From Microbacterium sp. No. 7 (lineage in GTDB: Bacteria; Actinomycetota; Actinomycetes; Actinomycetales; Microbacteriaceae), in NCBI RefSeq assembly GCF_001314225.1, contig NZ_CP012697.1, forward strand, positions 1,302,001 through 1,366,000: a stretch of 64,000 bases of DNA, in the 5' to 3' direction. Positions 38,048-45,899 of the stretch are shown in pieces. The translations under genes were made by a program, and so were the position numbers. The notes below the pieces were generated by a model. It was not told the DNA's origin, searched no databases, and worked only from the letters and a program-made list of their open reading frames with translations. The stretch's first letter is position 1; each line of letters opens with the position of its first letter.

Positions 38048-39049
38048 ATGACAGATCGCTTCGTCGCCCGGCCCCGTCACCGCGACGCCGGCGGACCCGC
38101 GTCCCCGTCCACGCCGCCACGGCCGCTGCCCGCGCACCGGGCGCTCGAGCCGCTGCGGCCGTACCTGGCCGATCCCGCCGTCACCGACGTCTTCGTCAAC
38201 GGCGACGACGTGCTGTTCGTCGATCGCGGCCGCGGTGCGGAGCGGGTTCCTGGATGGCGCGTCGACGACGCACGGGCGCTCGCCGTCGGGCTCATCGGCG
38301 CCGGCGGCCGGCACATCGACGACGCGACGCCGGTCGCCGACGTGCGCTGGGAGGGCGGCGCGCGCGTGCACGCGGTGCTGCCGCCCGTCGCGTGCGCCGG
38401 CGTCGCGATCTCGATCCGCCTCCCCGCGCGGGAGCGGCTGAGCCTCGACGACCTCGGCCGCCGCGGCATGTTCGACGCCGCGACGGGGGAGCGCCTGGAG
38501 CACCTCGTCGCCGCGCGCGTCAACCTCCTGGTCTCGGGCGCGACCGGGGCGGGGAAGACGACGCTCCTGTCGGCGCTGCTGGGCCGGGTCCCCGCCACCG
38601 AGCGCATCGTGACGATCGAGGACGTCGCAGAGCTGCGCATCGACCACCCGCACCATGTGCGCCTCGAGGCGCGCCAGGCCAATCTGGAGGGCGCCGGAGC
38701 CGTCGTCCTCTCGCGGCTCGTGCGCGAGGCGCTGCGGATGCGGCCCGACCGCCTCGTCGTCGGCGAGTGCCGGGGCGAAGAGGTGCGCGAGCTGTTCACG
38801 GCGCTCAACACGGGGCACGACGGCGGTGCCGGCACCGTGCACGCGAGCGGCATCCGCGATCTTCCGGCGCGGCTGGAGGCGCTGGGCGCGCTCGCCGGGA
38901 TGGACGAGCGCGCCGTGGCGCGGCAGGCGGTGAGCGCGTTCGGCGCGATCGTGCACGTCGCGCGCGATCGCGACGGCGTGCGTCGCGTGACCGGCATCGC
39001 GCGGCTCACGCTCGACGACGGCCGTCTCGGCGTGGAGGACGCCCCGTGA
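38048..39049 (+). CDS. tadA: Tad/Flp pilus secretion ATPase, TadA/CpaF family
   Basis: 333 residues. Type II/IV secretion ATPase with an N-terminal domain ([20 protein letters not shown]), Walker [18 protein letters not shown] (about 163-179), the Asp box [13 protein letters not shown], Walker [13 protein letters not shown], and His box [13 protein letters not shown]. It powers Flp-type pilus assembly. It is shorter than classical CpaF, as in the actinobacterial 'helicase/secretion neighbourhood' family. The stop overlaps the next GTG by 3-4 bases. First gene of the locus interrupted by the element at 40093. Confidence 0.93.
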   Translation: MTDRFVARPRHRDAGGPASPSTPPRPLPAHRALEPLRPYLADPAVTDVFVNGDDVLFVDRGRGAERVPGWRVDDARALAVGLIGAGGRHIDDATPVADVRWEGGARVHAVLPPVACAGVAISIRLPARERLSLDDLGRRGMFDAATGERLEHLVAARVNLLVSGATGAGKTTLLSALLGRVPATERIVTIEDVAELRIDHPHHVRLEARQANLEGAGAVVLSRLVREALRMRPDRLVVGECRGEEVRELFTALNTGHDGGAGTVHASGIRDLPARLEALGALAGMDERAVARQAVSAFGAIVHVARDRDGVRRVTGIARLTLDDGRLGVEDAP

Positions 39050-39939
39050 CCGCTCCGGACGCGAGGGGCGTCGAGACCGCGCCGGACGCCACGCCCGCGA
39101 CAGAGACGGTGCAGCGGATGGCCGTGCTGCTGGAGGCGGGCCTCGCGCCCGCTCGGGCCTGGGAGTGCCTCGCCGCCGGCGGCGACGCCGTGGCCGGGGA
39201 GGTCTGCGACGCGGCCGCCCGCGGCGAGCCGGTCGCCGACGTGCTGCGCGCCCGCGGCGGGGCATGGCGGCACGTCGCGGTCGCGTGGCACGTCGCGGAG
39301 ACGGTCGGCGCGCCGCTCGCCTCGAGCCTGCGGGGCTTCGCCGACGCGCTGCGCGACGCCCAGCGTTCCCGCGACGACGTGCGGGTGGCGCTCGCCGAGC
39401 CCACCGCGACCGCACGCCTGGTGTCGTGGCTGCCGCTGGTCGCCGTGGGGCTCACGGTCGTGCTGGGCTTCGACGTCGGGGCCGTCGTGACGCATCCGGC
39501 CGGGATCGCCTGCGTCGCGGCGGGCACGGGCCTCATCGTGCTGGCGCGCCGCTGGACGTCACGGCTCGTCGCGGCCGCGCAGCCGCCCGCCGAGCCGCCC
39601 GGGCTGCAGGCCGACGTCGTGGCGATCGCCCTGAGCGGCGGCGTGTCGGTCGAGCGCGCGCTCGACGTCGTCGCGGATGCCGGGGGAGGCGCCCCCGACG
39701 GGTCCACGGCCGCGGTGCTCGACCTGTCGGCGCGGGCGGGCGCCCCCGCCGTCGAGCTGCTGCGCGCCGCCGCCGTCGACGCGCGTCACACGGCGCGCAC
39801 CGACGGCCGCCTCCGGGCCGCGCGCCTCGGCGCCCGCCTGCTGCTGCCGCTCGGCGTCTGCACCCTGCCCGCCTTCCTGCTGCTGGGCGTCGCGCCCATG
39901 CTGCTCTCCGTGCTCTCCGGCGCACCCGTGCCGCTGTGA
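39046..39939 (+). CDS. Type II secretion F-domain protein (TadB/TadC-like)
   Basis: 297 residues. GTG 39046 overlaps the tadA stop. Two T2SSF-like halves are visible: an N-terminal one before the helices at about 120-160 (LVSWLPLVAVGLTVVLGF, IACVAAGTGLIVLARR) and a C-terminal one ending in the hydrophobic hairpin LLLPLGVCTLPAFLLLGVAPMLLSVL. It is the inner-membrane platform on which TadA acts. Classical Tad loci have separate TadB and TadC; here a single short gene seems to do both, as in related actinobacteria. Confidence 0.82.
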   Translation: MTAPDARGVETAPDATPATETVQRMAVLLEAGLAPARAWECLAAGGDAVAGEVCDAAARGEPVADVLRARGGAWRHVAVAWHVAETVGAPLASSLRGFADALRDAQRSRDDVRVALAEPTATARLVSWLPLVAVGLTVVLGFDVGAVVTHPAGIACVAAGTGLIVLARRWTSRLVAAAQPPAEPPGLQADVVAIALSGGVSVERALDVVADAGGGAPDGSTAAVLDLSARAGAPAVELLRAAAVDARHTARTDGRLRAARLGARLLLPLGVCTLPAFLLLGVAPMLLSVLSGAPVPL

Positions 39940-39990
39940 GGCCCCCGAATGTGCCCGTCCGCCACCATCCAACGATCAAGGAGCGAAACC

Positions 39991-40110
39991 ATGTCACACC
40001 CGATTCCCCTTCTCACCGCCCGCCGTGCCGCCGGGCTCTACGGCGACGAGTCCGGTGCCGCCACGGCCGAGTACGCCGTCGCGACCATGGCCACTGTGGA
40101 CGCGTTCTGA
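39991..40110 (+). pseudogene. 5' part of an interrupted DUF4244 (Flp pilin-like) gene
   Basis: AAGGAG precedes ATG 39991. The frame reads MSHPIPLLTARRA, then ESGAATAEYAVATMA, the typical start of a DUF4244/TadE-type small pilin with its pre-hydrophobic Glu-Tyr. After the 7-bp core ACTGTGG (40093-40099) the frame enters element DNA and stops after five codons at 40110. The missing hydrophobic and C-terminal part lies in phase at 49753-49860. The 39-residue product lacks the membrane helix and is presumably non-functional while the element is inserted. Confidence 0.92.
40093..40099 (+). other. attL core
   Basis: ACTGTGG at the junction between chromosomal GCCGTCGCGACCATGGCC and element sequence GACGCGTTCTGACAT. 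Short cores are usual for serine integrases. The integrase gene starts 24 bases further in. Confidence 0.75.
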
Positions 40111-40116
40111 CATACT
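40111..40116 (+). promoter_or_regulatory. -10 element for leaderless serine integrase
   Basis: CATACT with a 6-nt spacer to ATG 40123. It lies inside the element side of attL, so the integrase promoter is carried by the element. Confidence 0.45.
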
Positions 40117-40122
40117 CAGTTC

Positions 40123-41814
40123 ATGATGACTAACGCCCCCGCCAAGCTCCCGCGAGTAGGCATCTACGCCCGGCAATCCGTGCCCGAGGATCAGGGCATC
40201 TCTCAGCAGGTCGAGGAGATCCGCGAGGATCTCGGGCGGCGTGGCTGGCTCGGCGGCATCGTTGACGTTTACGACCGCGACAACGCTGTGAGCGGATCGA
40301 GCGAGCGCCTCGCCGGTACGGACTGGGCGCGCATGATCGGCGACCTACGCGCAGGCCGCATTGACACCGTCGCCGTCGTCGCCCCGGATCGACTGACGCG
40401 CAACCTCGGGGATCTCGTGCTCTTGCGCGACTCGGCCCGCGTTGTCACAGCGCGCGGCGGCATCGACACCGCCGACGAGTCGGGCACGGGGGCGTTCATG
40501 CTTGCTCAGTTCGTACTCATTGCAGAGCAAGAGATCCGCACGAAGCGCGCCCGCACGACGCCCTACAAACATGCTCGACACGCTCGCGGCGTCCCCACGC
40601 CGGGGCGCGTCCCTTTCGGCTACAGGTGGATTCCCAAGAGCGAGCGCGACGAGATCGGCGACGCTGACGCGCGCTATGCGGTCGTGCCTCGCGAGGCTGA
40701 GGTCGTGCGCTACGTGTTCAGCGAGGCCGTCAAGACGGCGAGCGCCCCCAAGGGTGTGGCGCTCGGTTCCATCGCTCGCGCGCTCAACGATGGGACGGCC
40801 AAGGACGAGAGCGGCGAGCCGTTCGGCGAGCACAGCCGCACGACCCGCGAGGGCGTGCCGTGGCGGATCTCGACCATCCGGCGCATGTTGCTCTCGCCTT
40901 ACTACGCCGGGATGCTCCCGCCGATCTCGTCGGTAGCCGAGCGCCCCAAGAACGCGGCGGGCAAGCCGGTGTCGTGGCGCGCTCAGGACATCGACCTAGA
41001 GGCGTGCATCCCTGGCAACTGGGATGCACTCGTGAGCGCGGATGATGTGCGGAACGTGCGCCGGTCGCTGACGCGCCCCGAGCGGCGCAAGCACGACGGC
41101 AACACATCGCGAAAGTGGCTCTTGCCCGGCATCGCGCGATGCGGCAAGGTTACCGCCGAGCACGAGAGCGGGCACGTCGAGATGTGCGGGGCCGAGGTCG
41201 ATTCGGCTTGGACGCGCGAGGGATACCGGGCGTACAAGTGCCCCCGTGGGCATTTCTCGCGGCGGGCCGAGGCGCTCGACGCATGGGCCGTTCAGACGTT
41301 GCTAGAGCGCCTCACGCGCCCGGATGCCGCCGCGCTCTTGCGCCCGGCCCCGGAGGTCGATCTAGCGGCGCTCACGGCCCGTGAGGGGGCGCTACAGGCT
41401 CAGCGGCTCAACGTATTGCGACTCGTGGCGCGTGGTCGGTTCACGGATGCCGAGGCCGAGGACGAACTAGCGCCGCTCGACGCCGAGCTAATGGGCGTGC
41501 GCGACGCGCTCGCGGCGGCGTACCGCGCCGATCCCCTCGCCGACATCGTGAGCGCTGACGACGTGCGCGCGTTCTGGGACGGCCTGAGCCTCGCCGGTCA
41601 GCGGGCCGTGCTCGGCGCTCTCTTCGAGCCGATCATCTCGCCCGTGGGCAAGGGCTGGCGTGTCGTCGCCGAGGGCGCACGAGGCCGTCAGCTCGACGTC
41701 GCGGACACCGTGCGCCCCGCATGGCGTCGTGTCGAGGTCCGACACGACGGCGAGGCGTTCACGTTTGCATCCGGCCTGACCGACGACGCCCGCGTCGTGC
41801 TCGCACGCGCATGA
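40123..41814 (+). CDS. Large serine recombinase (integrase)
   Basis: 563 residues. The resolvase-like N-terminal domain has catalytic Ser19 in GIYARQS, the DNAVSGSSERLAGTDW loop, and the Arg-containing APDRLTRN motif. The recombinase domain (about 165-290) has GVPTPGRVPFGYRW and an RRMLLSPYYAGM segment. A zinc ribbon region follows with spaced Cys residues (GIARCGKV, VEMCGAE, YKCPRGHF), then a coiled-coil-like C-terminus. These features define integrases that recombine attP with attB unidirectionally. ATG 40123 or 40126 may be used. It is adjacent to attL, as expected. The excision factor is not recognised. Confidence 0.93.
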   Translation: MMTNAPAKLPRVGIYARQSVPEDQGISQQVEEIREDLGRRGWLGGIVDVYDRDNAVSGSSERLAGTDWARMIGDLRAGRIDTVAVVAPDRLTRNLGDLVLLRDSARVVTARGGIDTADESGTGAFMLAQFVLIAEQEIRTKRARTTPYKHARHARGVPTPGRVPFGYRWIPKSERDEIGDADARYAVVPREAEVVRYVFSEAVKTASAPKGVALGSIARALNDGTAKDESGEPFGEHSRTTREGVPWRISTIRRMLLSPYYAGMLPPISSVAERPKNAAGKPVSWRAQDIDLEACIPGNWDALVSADDVRNVRRSLTRPERRKHDGNTSRKWLLPGIARCGKVTAEHESGHVEMCGAEVDSAWTREGYRAYKCPRGHFSRRAEALDAWAVQTLLERLTRPDAAALLRPAPEVDLAALTAREGALQAQRLNVLRLVARGRFTDAEAEDELAPLDAELMGVRDALAAAYRADPLADIVSADDVRAFWDGLSLAGQRAVLGALFEPIISPVGKGWRVVAEGARGRQLDVADTVRPAWRRVEVRHDGEAFTFASGLTDDARVVLARA

Positions 41815-41825
41815 CGAAGGCGCCT

Positions 41826-41831
41826 TACGCT
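41826..41831 (+). promoter_or_regulatory. -10 element for the Cys-rich gene
   Basis: TACGCT with a 6-nt spacer to ATG 41838, suggesting a leaderless start there rather than at the overlapping ATG 41811. Confidence 0.45.
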
Positions 41832-41837
41832 GAATGC

Positions 41838-42125
41838 ATGAGACGAGACGGGGAGCCGATCAGCGCTGACGATCCCCGTCATGGAACGGCAAACGGTTAC
41901 GGCAACCTCGGATGCCGTTGTGCGCCCTGCCGTGCCGCACATGCGGCGAATCACAGCGCCTACATCAAGCGCCAGCGTGACGCCGGGCGAGTTATTGGCT
42001 CGCACGGTTCGAGCGTCGCCTACGACACGGGCTGTCGTTGCGACGTGTGCCGCACGGCGCACAACGCCCGTTCCGTCGAGAAGAAGCGGCGCATTCGGGC
42101 GCGAGCTCAACGCCGGGCGGGCTGA
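41838..42125 (+). CDS. Small Cys-rich protein with internal duplication
   Basis: 95 residues from ATG 41838; ATG 41811 (overlapping the integrase stop, ATGA) would give 104. Two similar halves each contain HGxxxGY/GSS followed by CRCxxCRxAH (CRCAPCRAAH and CRCDVCRTAH), presumably zinc-binding. The C-terminus is very basic (KKRRIRARAQRR), so nucleic-acid binding is likely. Similar short proteins are common in actinophages without known function. It may be part of the integration module given its position. Confidence 0.7.
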   Translation: MRRDGEPISADDPRHGTANGYGNLGCRCAPCRAAHAANHSAYIKRQRDAGRVIGSHGSSVAYDTGCRCDVCRTAHNARSVEKKRRIRARAQRRAG

Positions 42126-42126
42126 G

Positions 42127-42897
42127 CTATTCGTCGTCGTCGTCGCCAAACTCGGCCATGACGTTGCCGACAAGCTCTTGCACGTTGATCGCGTCCGGCG
42201 ACGGCCTGCGACGCCCCTCGGCGAATGCCAGGCGGGCGGCGGCGAGGTCGGCGAGGCGGACGGCCTGAATCACGATGACGCGGCGCAGACCGGCGGACAC
42301 CTCGCCCCGCTCATGCGCCACGGCGGCGACTCGTGCAAGCGTCTCAGCGCGGCGCGCGATGCGGATATCCGGGTGCTCGCGGTCTTCTCGCATCTCGTCC
42401 GGAACGAGCTTGAATCGGAAGGAGGGCGGAAGCTCCACGCGTGACTCGCGCGGCGGGATCTTCTCATTGAGGATCGCCCCGTACTTCGAGCCTTCAATCG
42501 CGCCCAGGTACACCGAGTATTCGATCGCGTTCACCTTCGCGACCTTCTGCCGATCGGCTCGCAAATCCTCAGCGGGCCATAGCTCCATCTCGGCCACTTC
42601 GAAGGGGTCGAGGATGCGATAGGCGAGCGTGTCGGACCGCTGGCCCGTCAAGTGCCGCCCGATGCGCGTTCCAAAGCTCTCGGTCGTCTGGCCGACGTAG
42701 ATCGGTTCGCCGTCGTAGTCGTAGAACGCATACACGCCGATGCACGAGCGGAGAGGCTTGCCGCTCGCGGGGTCAGTAGAACCGAGCGCCTCCGAAAGTG
42801 CCGCGCGGAACGCCCTCACAAACGGCGTCGGCATCGACCGCTTGCTCGGCGGTCGGCGTTCCGGCTCGTTGTAGGACGCGACGCCCCGGCTAGTCAT
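42127..42897 (-). CDS. GIY-YIG nuclease, probable restriction partner of the adjacent methyltransferase
   Basis: 256 residues. The GIY-YIG core is visible as IGVYAFYD (about 53-60) and PIYVGQTTESFGTRIGRHL (about 65-83), with Arg78 in the catalytic position. A later Asn in ILNEKIPP could close the core. The C-terminal half is helical and ends in an acidic DDDDE. ATG 42897 overlaps the methyltransferase stop by several bases, so the two are cotranslated. GIY-YIG domains occur in type II restriction enzymes such as Eco29kI; a homing-endonuclease-like or repair role is the alternative. Confidence 0.78.
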   Translation of the reverse strand: MTSRGVASYNEPERRPPSKRSMPTPFVRAFRAALSEALGSTDPASGKPLRSCIGVYAFYDYDGEPIYVGQTTESFGTRIGRHLTGQRSDTLAYRILDPFEVAEMELWPAEDLRADRQKVAKVNAIEYSVYLGAIEGSKYGAILNEKIPPRESRVELPPSFRFKLVPDEMREDREHPDIRIARRAETLARVAAVAHERGEVSAGLRRVIVIQAVRLADLAAARLAFAEGRRRPSPDAINVQELVGNVMAEFGDDDDE

Positions 42898-44053
42898 TCG
42901 CCACCATGGCAACGCGGGCGCTGGCCTTGCCGAGCGCGCCGCGCACCAGCGGCATGAGGTAGTGCTCGCCGAGCCACGCGACGGCGGGCACCGCCACGGC
43001 GTCACCGAAGCCGAACAGCGCCTGATTGTTGCGCGCCCCGCTGAGGTCATAGTCGCCCGCACCCATGAGTCGGGCATACTCGCGCGGCGTCATCCAGCGC
43101 ACCTGGAGCCGTTTGCTACCCATGCGCACGACGGCCTGTTTCGATGATCCGCCGCGCGCCGTACGCAAGCATCCCGAGATGTCGTCGGGTCGAACCTCCC
43201 ACACGGCGACGCCGCCACGGGTTCGGCGGTAGGCGGTGCGGTACTTGACGCCGGACTCGCGGCGCATGGTCGCCACGCGCTCGCGTTGCGTGGGCGAGAG
43301 CGATGCGACGAACGCCTCGGTGCGCTCCCGATCCCACCAGCGCTCATCATCTAGCGGTATCTCTTCGACCATCGACCCGAGGCCCGTGTGCATGGGCGCA
43401 GGGGGCGCGGGGAGCGCCGCGCGGTGCGTCCTGAGCGTCTCGTCGCCATAGACCCACTGGAGCCAGTCAGGGCGAAGCTCAGAGTTGGGCTCGGCGATGT
43501 CCTCAGGCGGGTTCTGAGCGCCGACGAGGAACAGCCGAGGGCGCGACTGAGGAACGAAGCGACGCGCGTCGAGTGCGAGCACGTCCACCGAGTAGCCGAG
43601 ATCGTTGAACGCGCGGATAGCGGCGGCGAGGTCGTCGCCCCCGTGCGAGGTCGCCAGCCCGGTGACGTTTTCCAGCACGGCCACCTCGGGCCGGTCGTCG
43701 CCAAGCTCGCGCAGGAGCCGGATGAAGTGCCAGAAAGTGCCCGACTGAGCGCCCGCGAGGCCAGCCCGGCCACCGGCGAGCGAGAGGTCGGTGCACGGAG
43801 AAGACGCCCAGGCGAGGGAGACATCGCGCGGGAGGTCGGACACGAGCACACGCCCGATGTCGCCCAGCGCGAACGAGTGCCCGTCAGTCTCGCCGAACTG
43901 GGCGTCGTACATCGCTTTCTTATCCGGCTCGTAGTCGTTCGCCCACGCCACACGGAAGCCTGCCGCCTCCATGCCCATGCGGGCCAAGCCGATCCCAGCG
44001 AAGAACTCCAGCGCCCTCGGGCGCGCGGCATCCAGTGGCGTTACATCTCCCAT
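42890..44053 (-). CDS. DNA (cytosine-5) methyltransferase
   Basis: 387 residues. All main motifs are in order: I FFAGIGLARMGM (18-22 core), IV SSPCTDLSLAG with catalytic Cys87, VI LENV (127-130), VIII QSRPRLFLVG, IX with the target recognition region before RWMTPREYARLMG, and X GDAVAVPAVAWL. It should methylate cytosine C5 in a specific DNA site. It overlaps the GIY-YIG gene. The leaderless start ATG 44053 follows TACGCT by 6 nt. It could protect the element from host restriction or work as a restriction-modification pair. Confidence 0.93.
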   Translation of the reverse strand: MGDVTPLDAARPRALEFFAGIGLARMGMEAAGFRVAWANDYEPDKKAMYDAQFGETDGHSFALGDIGRVLVSDLPRDVSLAWASSPCTDLSLAGGRAGLAGAQSGTFWHFIRLLRELGDDRPEVAVLENVTGLATSHGGDDLAAAIRAFNDLGYSVDVLALDARRFVPQSRPRLFLVGAQNPPEDIAEPNSELRPDWLQWVYGDETLRTHRAALPAPPAPMHTGLGSMVEEIPLDDERWWDRERTEAFVASLSPTQRERVATMRRESGVKYRTAYRRTRGGVAVWEVRPDDISGCLRTARGGSSKQAVVRMGSKRLQVRWMTPREYARLMGAGDYDLSGARNNQALFGFGDAVAVPAVAWLGEHYLMPLVRGALGKASARVAMVAND

Positions 44054-44059
44054 GAGGCC

Positions 44060-44065
44060 AGCGTA
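44060..44065 (-). promoter_or_regulatory. -10 element for leaderless methyltransferase
   Basis: TACGCT on the minus strand with a 6-nt spacer (GGCCTC) before ATG 44053. Confidence 0.55.
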
Positions 44066-44129
44066 ACGACCGCCACCCGCATCCGGTCGGACCGGCGCGC
44101 ACAGGGTGATGGGTCGTTGCCCGAGAGGT

Positions 44130-44276
44130 CTAGGCGACCCGGACAGCGCCGCACTCCGGGCAGAGCCAATACGGGCGCGGGGCCGTACCCGCCGGACTCA
44201 TCCGATGAAGAGAGCCGCACGCATCGCACAGGGGCGCGAGGGGCAGGTCGCGCGGGTCGGCGTCGTCGGCATCCAT
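44130..44276 (-). CDS. 48-residue zinc-ribbon protein
   Basis: MDADDADP followed by Cys17-x2-Cys20 (CDAC) and Cys39-x2-Cys42 (CPEC), a compact zinc ribbon with almost nothing else. The start is supported by TAGCGT (44284-44289, minus strand) exactly 7 nt before ATG 44276. It lies upstream of the methyltransferase on the same strand and divergent from the HNH gene. It may be a small DNA- or protein-binding regulator. No named family recognised. Confidence 0.6.
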   Translation of the reverse strand: MDADDADPRDLPLAPLCDACGSLHRMSPAGTAPRPYWLCPECGAVRVA

Positions 44277-44283
44277 GGCCGTA

Positions 44284-44289
44284 ACGCTA
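44284..44289 (-). promoter_or_regulatory. -10 element for the zinc-ribbon gene
   Basis: TAGCGT, minus strand, 7-nt spacer to ATG 44276. Confidence 0.45.
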
Positions 44290-44330
44290 CGCCGAGGATG
44301 CGGCCCTGATTCCCGACTATCCGGCGCGAC

Positions 44331-44342
44331 TTTCCAGAAACG
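44331..44342. promoter_or_regulatory. Shared operator-like motif, copy 1
   Basis: TTTCCAGAAACG, identical over 12 bp with the centre of the palindrome at 49503-49522. It lies in the divergent promoter gap between the zinc-ribbon and HNH genes, about 16 bases upstream of the HNH -10. Confidence 0.45.
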
Positions 44343-44357
44343 GCGAACGCTCGCCGA

Positions 44358-44363
44358 TAGAGT
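44358..44363 (+). promoter_or_regulatory. -10 element for leaderless HNH gene
   Basis: TAGAGT with a 7-nt spacer (CCCCGCT) before ATG 44371. Confidence 0.5.
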
Positions 44364-44370
44364 CCCCGCT

Positions 44371-44697
44371 ATGGGCATTCCTGGGCGTCGGACTGTCTCA
44401 CGGGCCGAGTATCGCGCCTACATCGCGTCGCCCGCGTGGCGGCGGACGCGAGAGCGCTACTGGGCATCGAACATGCCCACGGCTTGCTACGTCTGCGATG
44501 CGCCGCGACGGCCAGGGATGCACTTGCATCACCGCACCTACAAGAATCTGGGCGCTGAGCGGCTCATGGATCTTGTGCCCCTCTGCCCGTCGTGTCACGA
44601 CGAGGTGCACGCGCTCTACGACTCCGACCCCGGCGCGCATCGTCGCGGCCTGTGGGAGACGACGAAGCGGGCACGTGCGGCCCGTCAGCGTCGATAG
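44371..44697 (+). CDS. HNH endonuclease
   Basis: 108 residues. The beta-beta-alpha-metal fold is framed by zinc ligands Cys39/Cys42 (CYVC) and Cys72/Cys75 (CPSC); the catalytic His motif is HLHHRTY (His53/54) and the last His is in CHDEVH. A basic C-terminus (KRARAARQRR) follows. HNH genes are frequent in actinophages, where some assist packaging, and in selfish elements. No terminase is nearby, so a homing or defence role is equally possible. It converges on the tyrosine recombinase gene. Confidence 0.88.
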   Translation: MGIPGRRTVSRAEYRAYIASPAWRRTRERYWASNMPTACYVCDAPRRPGMHLHHRTYKNLGAERLMDLVPLCPSCHDEVHALYDSDPGAHRRGLWETTKRARAARQRR

Positions 44698-44721
44698 GGC
44701 GGCGCTCGCGGCGGCGTCGAG

Positions 44722-45660
44722 CTAGCCGAGCACCGAGGCGACAGCGTAGGCGCTGGAGCGCTCCAGCCGCCCGCGTGCGCGGTCGTAGCGGCGCGTCGTG
44801 CGCGGGTCGGCGTGCCCCATTGAGTCCTGTAGATCGGCGAGCGGGTGACCGTGCGCGAGGGCGATAGTCGCGTGCGTGTGTCGGAGCGAGTGGGGCGACA
44901 CGGCCCCGACGATCCCGGCCAGGCGGGCGATGCGCTGAACCGTGCGGAACGCCTCGGATGCCGCCCAGCGCTTGCCGGTCGCCGTCGTGAACAGGGGCGC
45001 GTCGGTGCTCGCCGCGTCGGCGGTCGCGATCTCGGCCCCGTGGGCGGCGGATGCGCCGAGGTAGGCCGCGAGTGCATCGAGGGCGCGAGGGATGAGTGCG
45101 ATCTTCTGCCGCTTGCCGCCCTTGCGGGTGACGACGAGCACGCGGTGTCCCGCGTCGTGCTGGAGATCGGCGAGGTTCGCCCCGAGTACCTCGGAGATGC
45201 GCGCCCCCGTCGTGAGCAACAGGGCGACGAGCGCATGGGCGCGCGGGCCGTCCGCCTCGGCGGCGTCGAGGTAGGCGCGTGCCTCGGCCTCGCTCAGACC
45301 GCGCGTGGCGCTGTGGTCGGCATCGACGCGGGGGCGCACGACGCGGAGCACAGGGTGCGACTCGGCGCGGGGCATCGCCCCCTCGGCGCTGGCGTAGCTG
45401 TAGAACGATGACGCGGCGGCGAGCTTGCGCGCGACAGTCGATCCGCCCCCCGTCAGCGTCGCGCGCCACAGGTCAATGTCGCGGCGCTCGGCGGCGAGAG
45501 CATCGACGCCCCCGAGGTCGAGGAACGCGAACAGCGCGCGAATGTCGCCACGGTATGCCCGACGCGTGTTGTCGGAGCCAAGGGACAGGAGCCATGCCCC
45601 GGCAAGCTCGGCGTGCCGGTCGGCGTTGGTCGTCTGGGAGTAGCTCGCGAGCGTCGTCAT
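44722..45660 (-). CDS. Tyrosine recombinase, XerC/XerD type
   Basis: 312 residues. An N-terminal SAM-like core-binding domain (about 15-100) precedes the catalytic domain with every active-site residue: Arg154 (TGARISEVLG), Lys in TRKGGKRQK (180-186), His257 and Arg260 (HSLRHT), His283 (MGHADPRTT) and nucleophile Tyr292 (RRYDRA). It is a second, independent recombinase on an element that already has a serine integrase. ATG 45660 follows TATCAT by 6 nt; GTG 45666 is an alternative. A dif-like site overlaps its promoter. It could resolve element dimers as plasmid Xer-like systems do. Confidence 0.93.
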   Translation of the reverse strand: MTTLASYSQTTNADRHAELAGAWLLSLGSDNTRRAYRGDIRALFAFLDLGGVDALAAERRDIDLWRATLTGGGSTVARKLAAASSFYSYASAEGAMPRAESHPVLRVVRPRVDADHSATRGLSEAEARAYLDAAEADGPRAHALVALLLTTGARISEVLGANLADLQHDAGHRVLVVTRKGGKRQKIALIPRALDALAAYLGASAAHGAEIATADAASTDAPLFTTATGKRWAASEAFRTVQRIARLAGIVGAVSPHSLRHTHATIALAHGHPLADLQDSMGHADPRTTRRYDRARGRLERSSAYAVASVLG

Positions 45661-45662
45661 AT

Positions 45663-45690
45663 CCACATGATAACTGACATTATCGTGTGT
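45663..45690. other. dif-like Xer recombination site overlapping the recombinase promoter
   Basis: Left arm CCACATGATAA (45663-45673), 6-bp centre CTGACA, right arm TTATCGTGTGT (45680-45690). The arms match as inverted repeats at 9 of 11 positions and carry the ATAA-6-TTAT core of bacterial dif sites. The -10 of the recombinase gene lies within the left arm. Confidence 0.65.
45667..45672 (-). promoter_or_regulatory. -10 element for leaderless tyrosine recombinase
   Basis: TATCAT on the minus strand with a 6-nt spacer to ATG 45660; inside the dif-like site, so recombinase binding would block its own promoter. Confidence 0.5.
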
Positions 45691-45758
45691 GTCCTAGTGG
45701 CATTTCGGAGCCGTCCGGCTCGACTTTCCGGTGCGGTCGTCCCGTGCTCCGAAAGGGT

Positions 45759-45805
45759 GACCGCCCCCGGCGTTCGATGCCACTCAAACCGAACCGGGGG
45801 CGGTC
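45759..45805 (-). terminator. Hairpin ending the Rep-WhiB operon
   Basis: 12-bp perfect stem GACCGCCCCCGG/CCGGGGGCGGTC with a 23-nt loop, about 95 bases beyond the last stop of the minus-strand operon. On that strand it is followed by ACCCTTTCGG. Confidence 0.55.
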
Positions 45806-45899
45806 TATGTCGGCGGCGAAGATGCGCCCAGGAAGCGCCCGCCGACGATGGGGCCGCGCGCGCCGCCGAGATCCCAGGCCACGAGGCGCGCGCGGCGGT

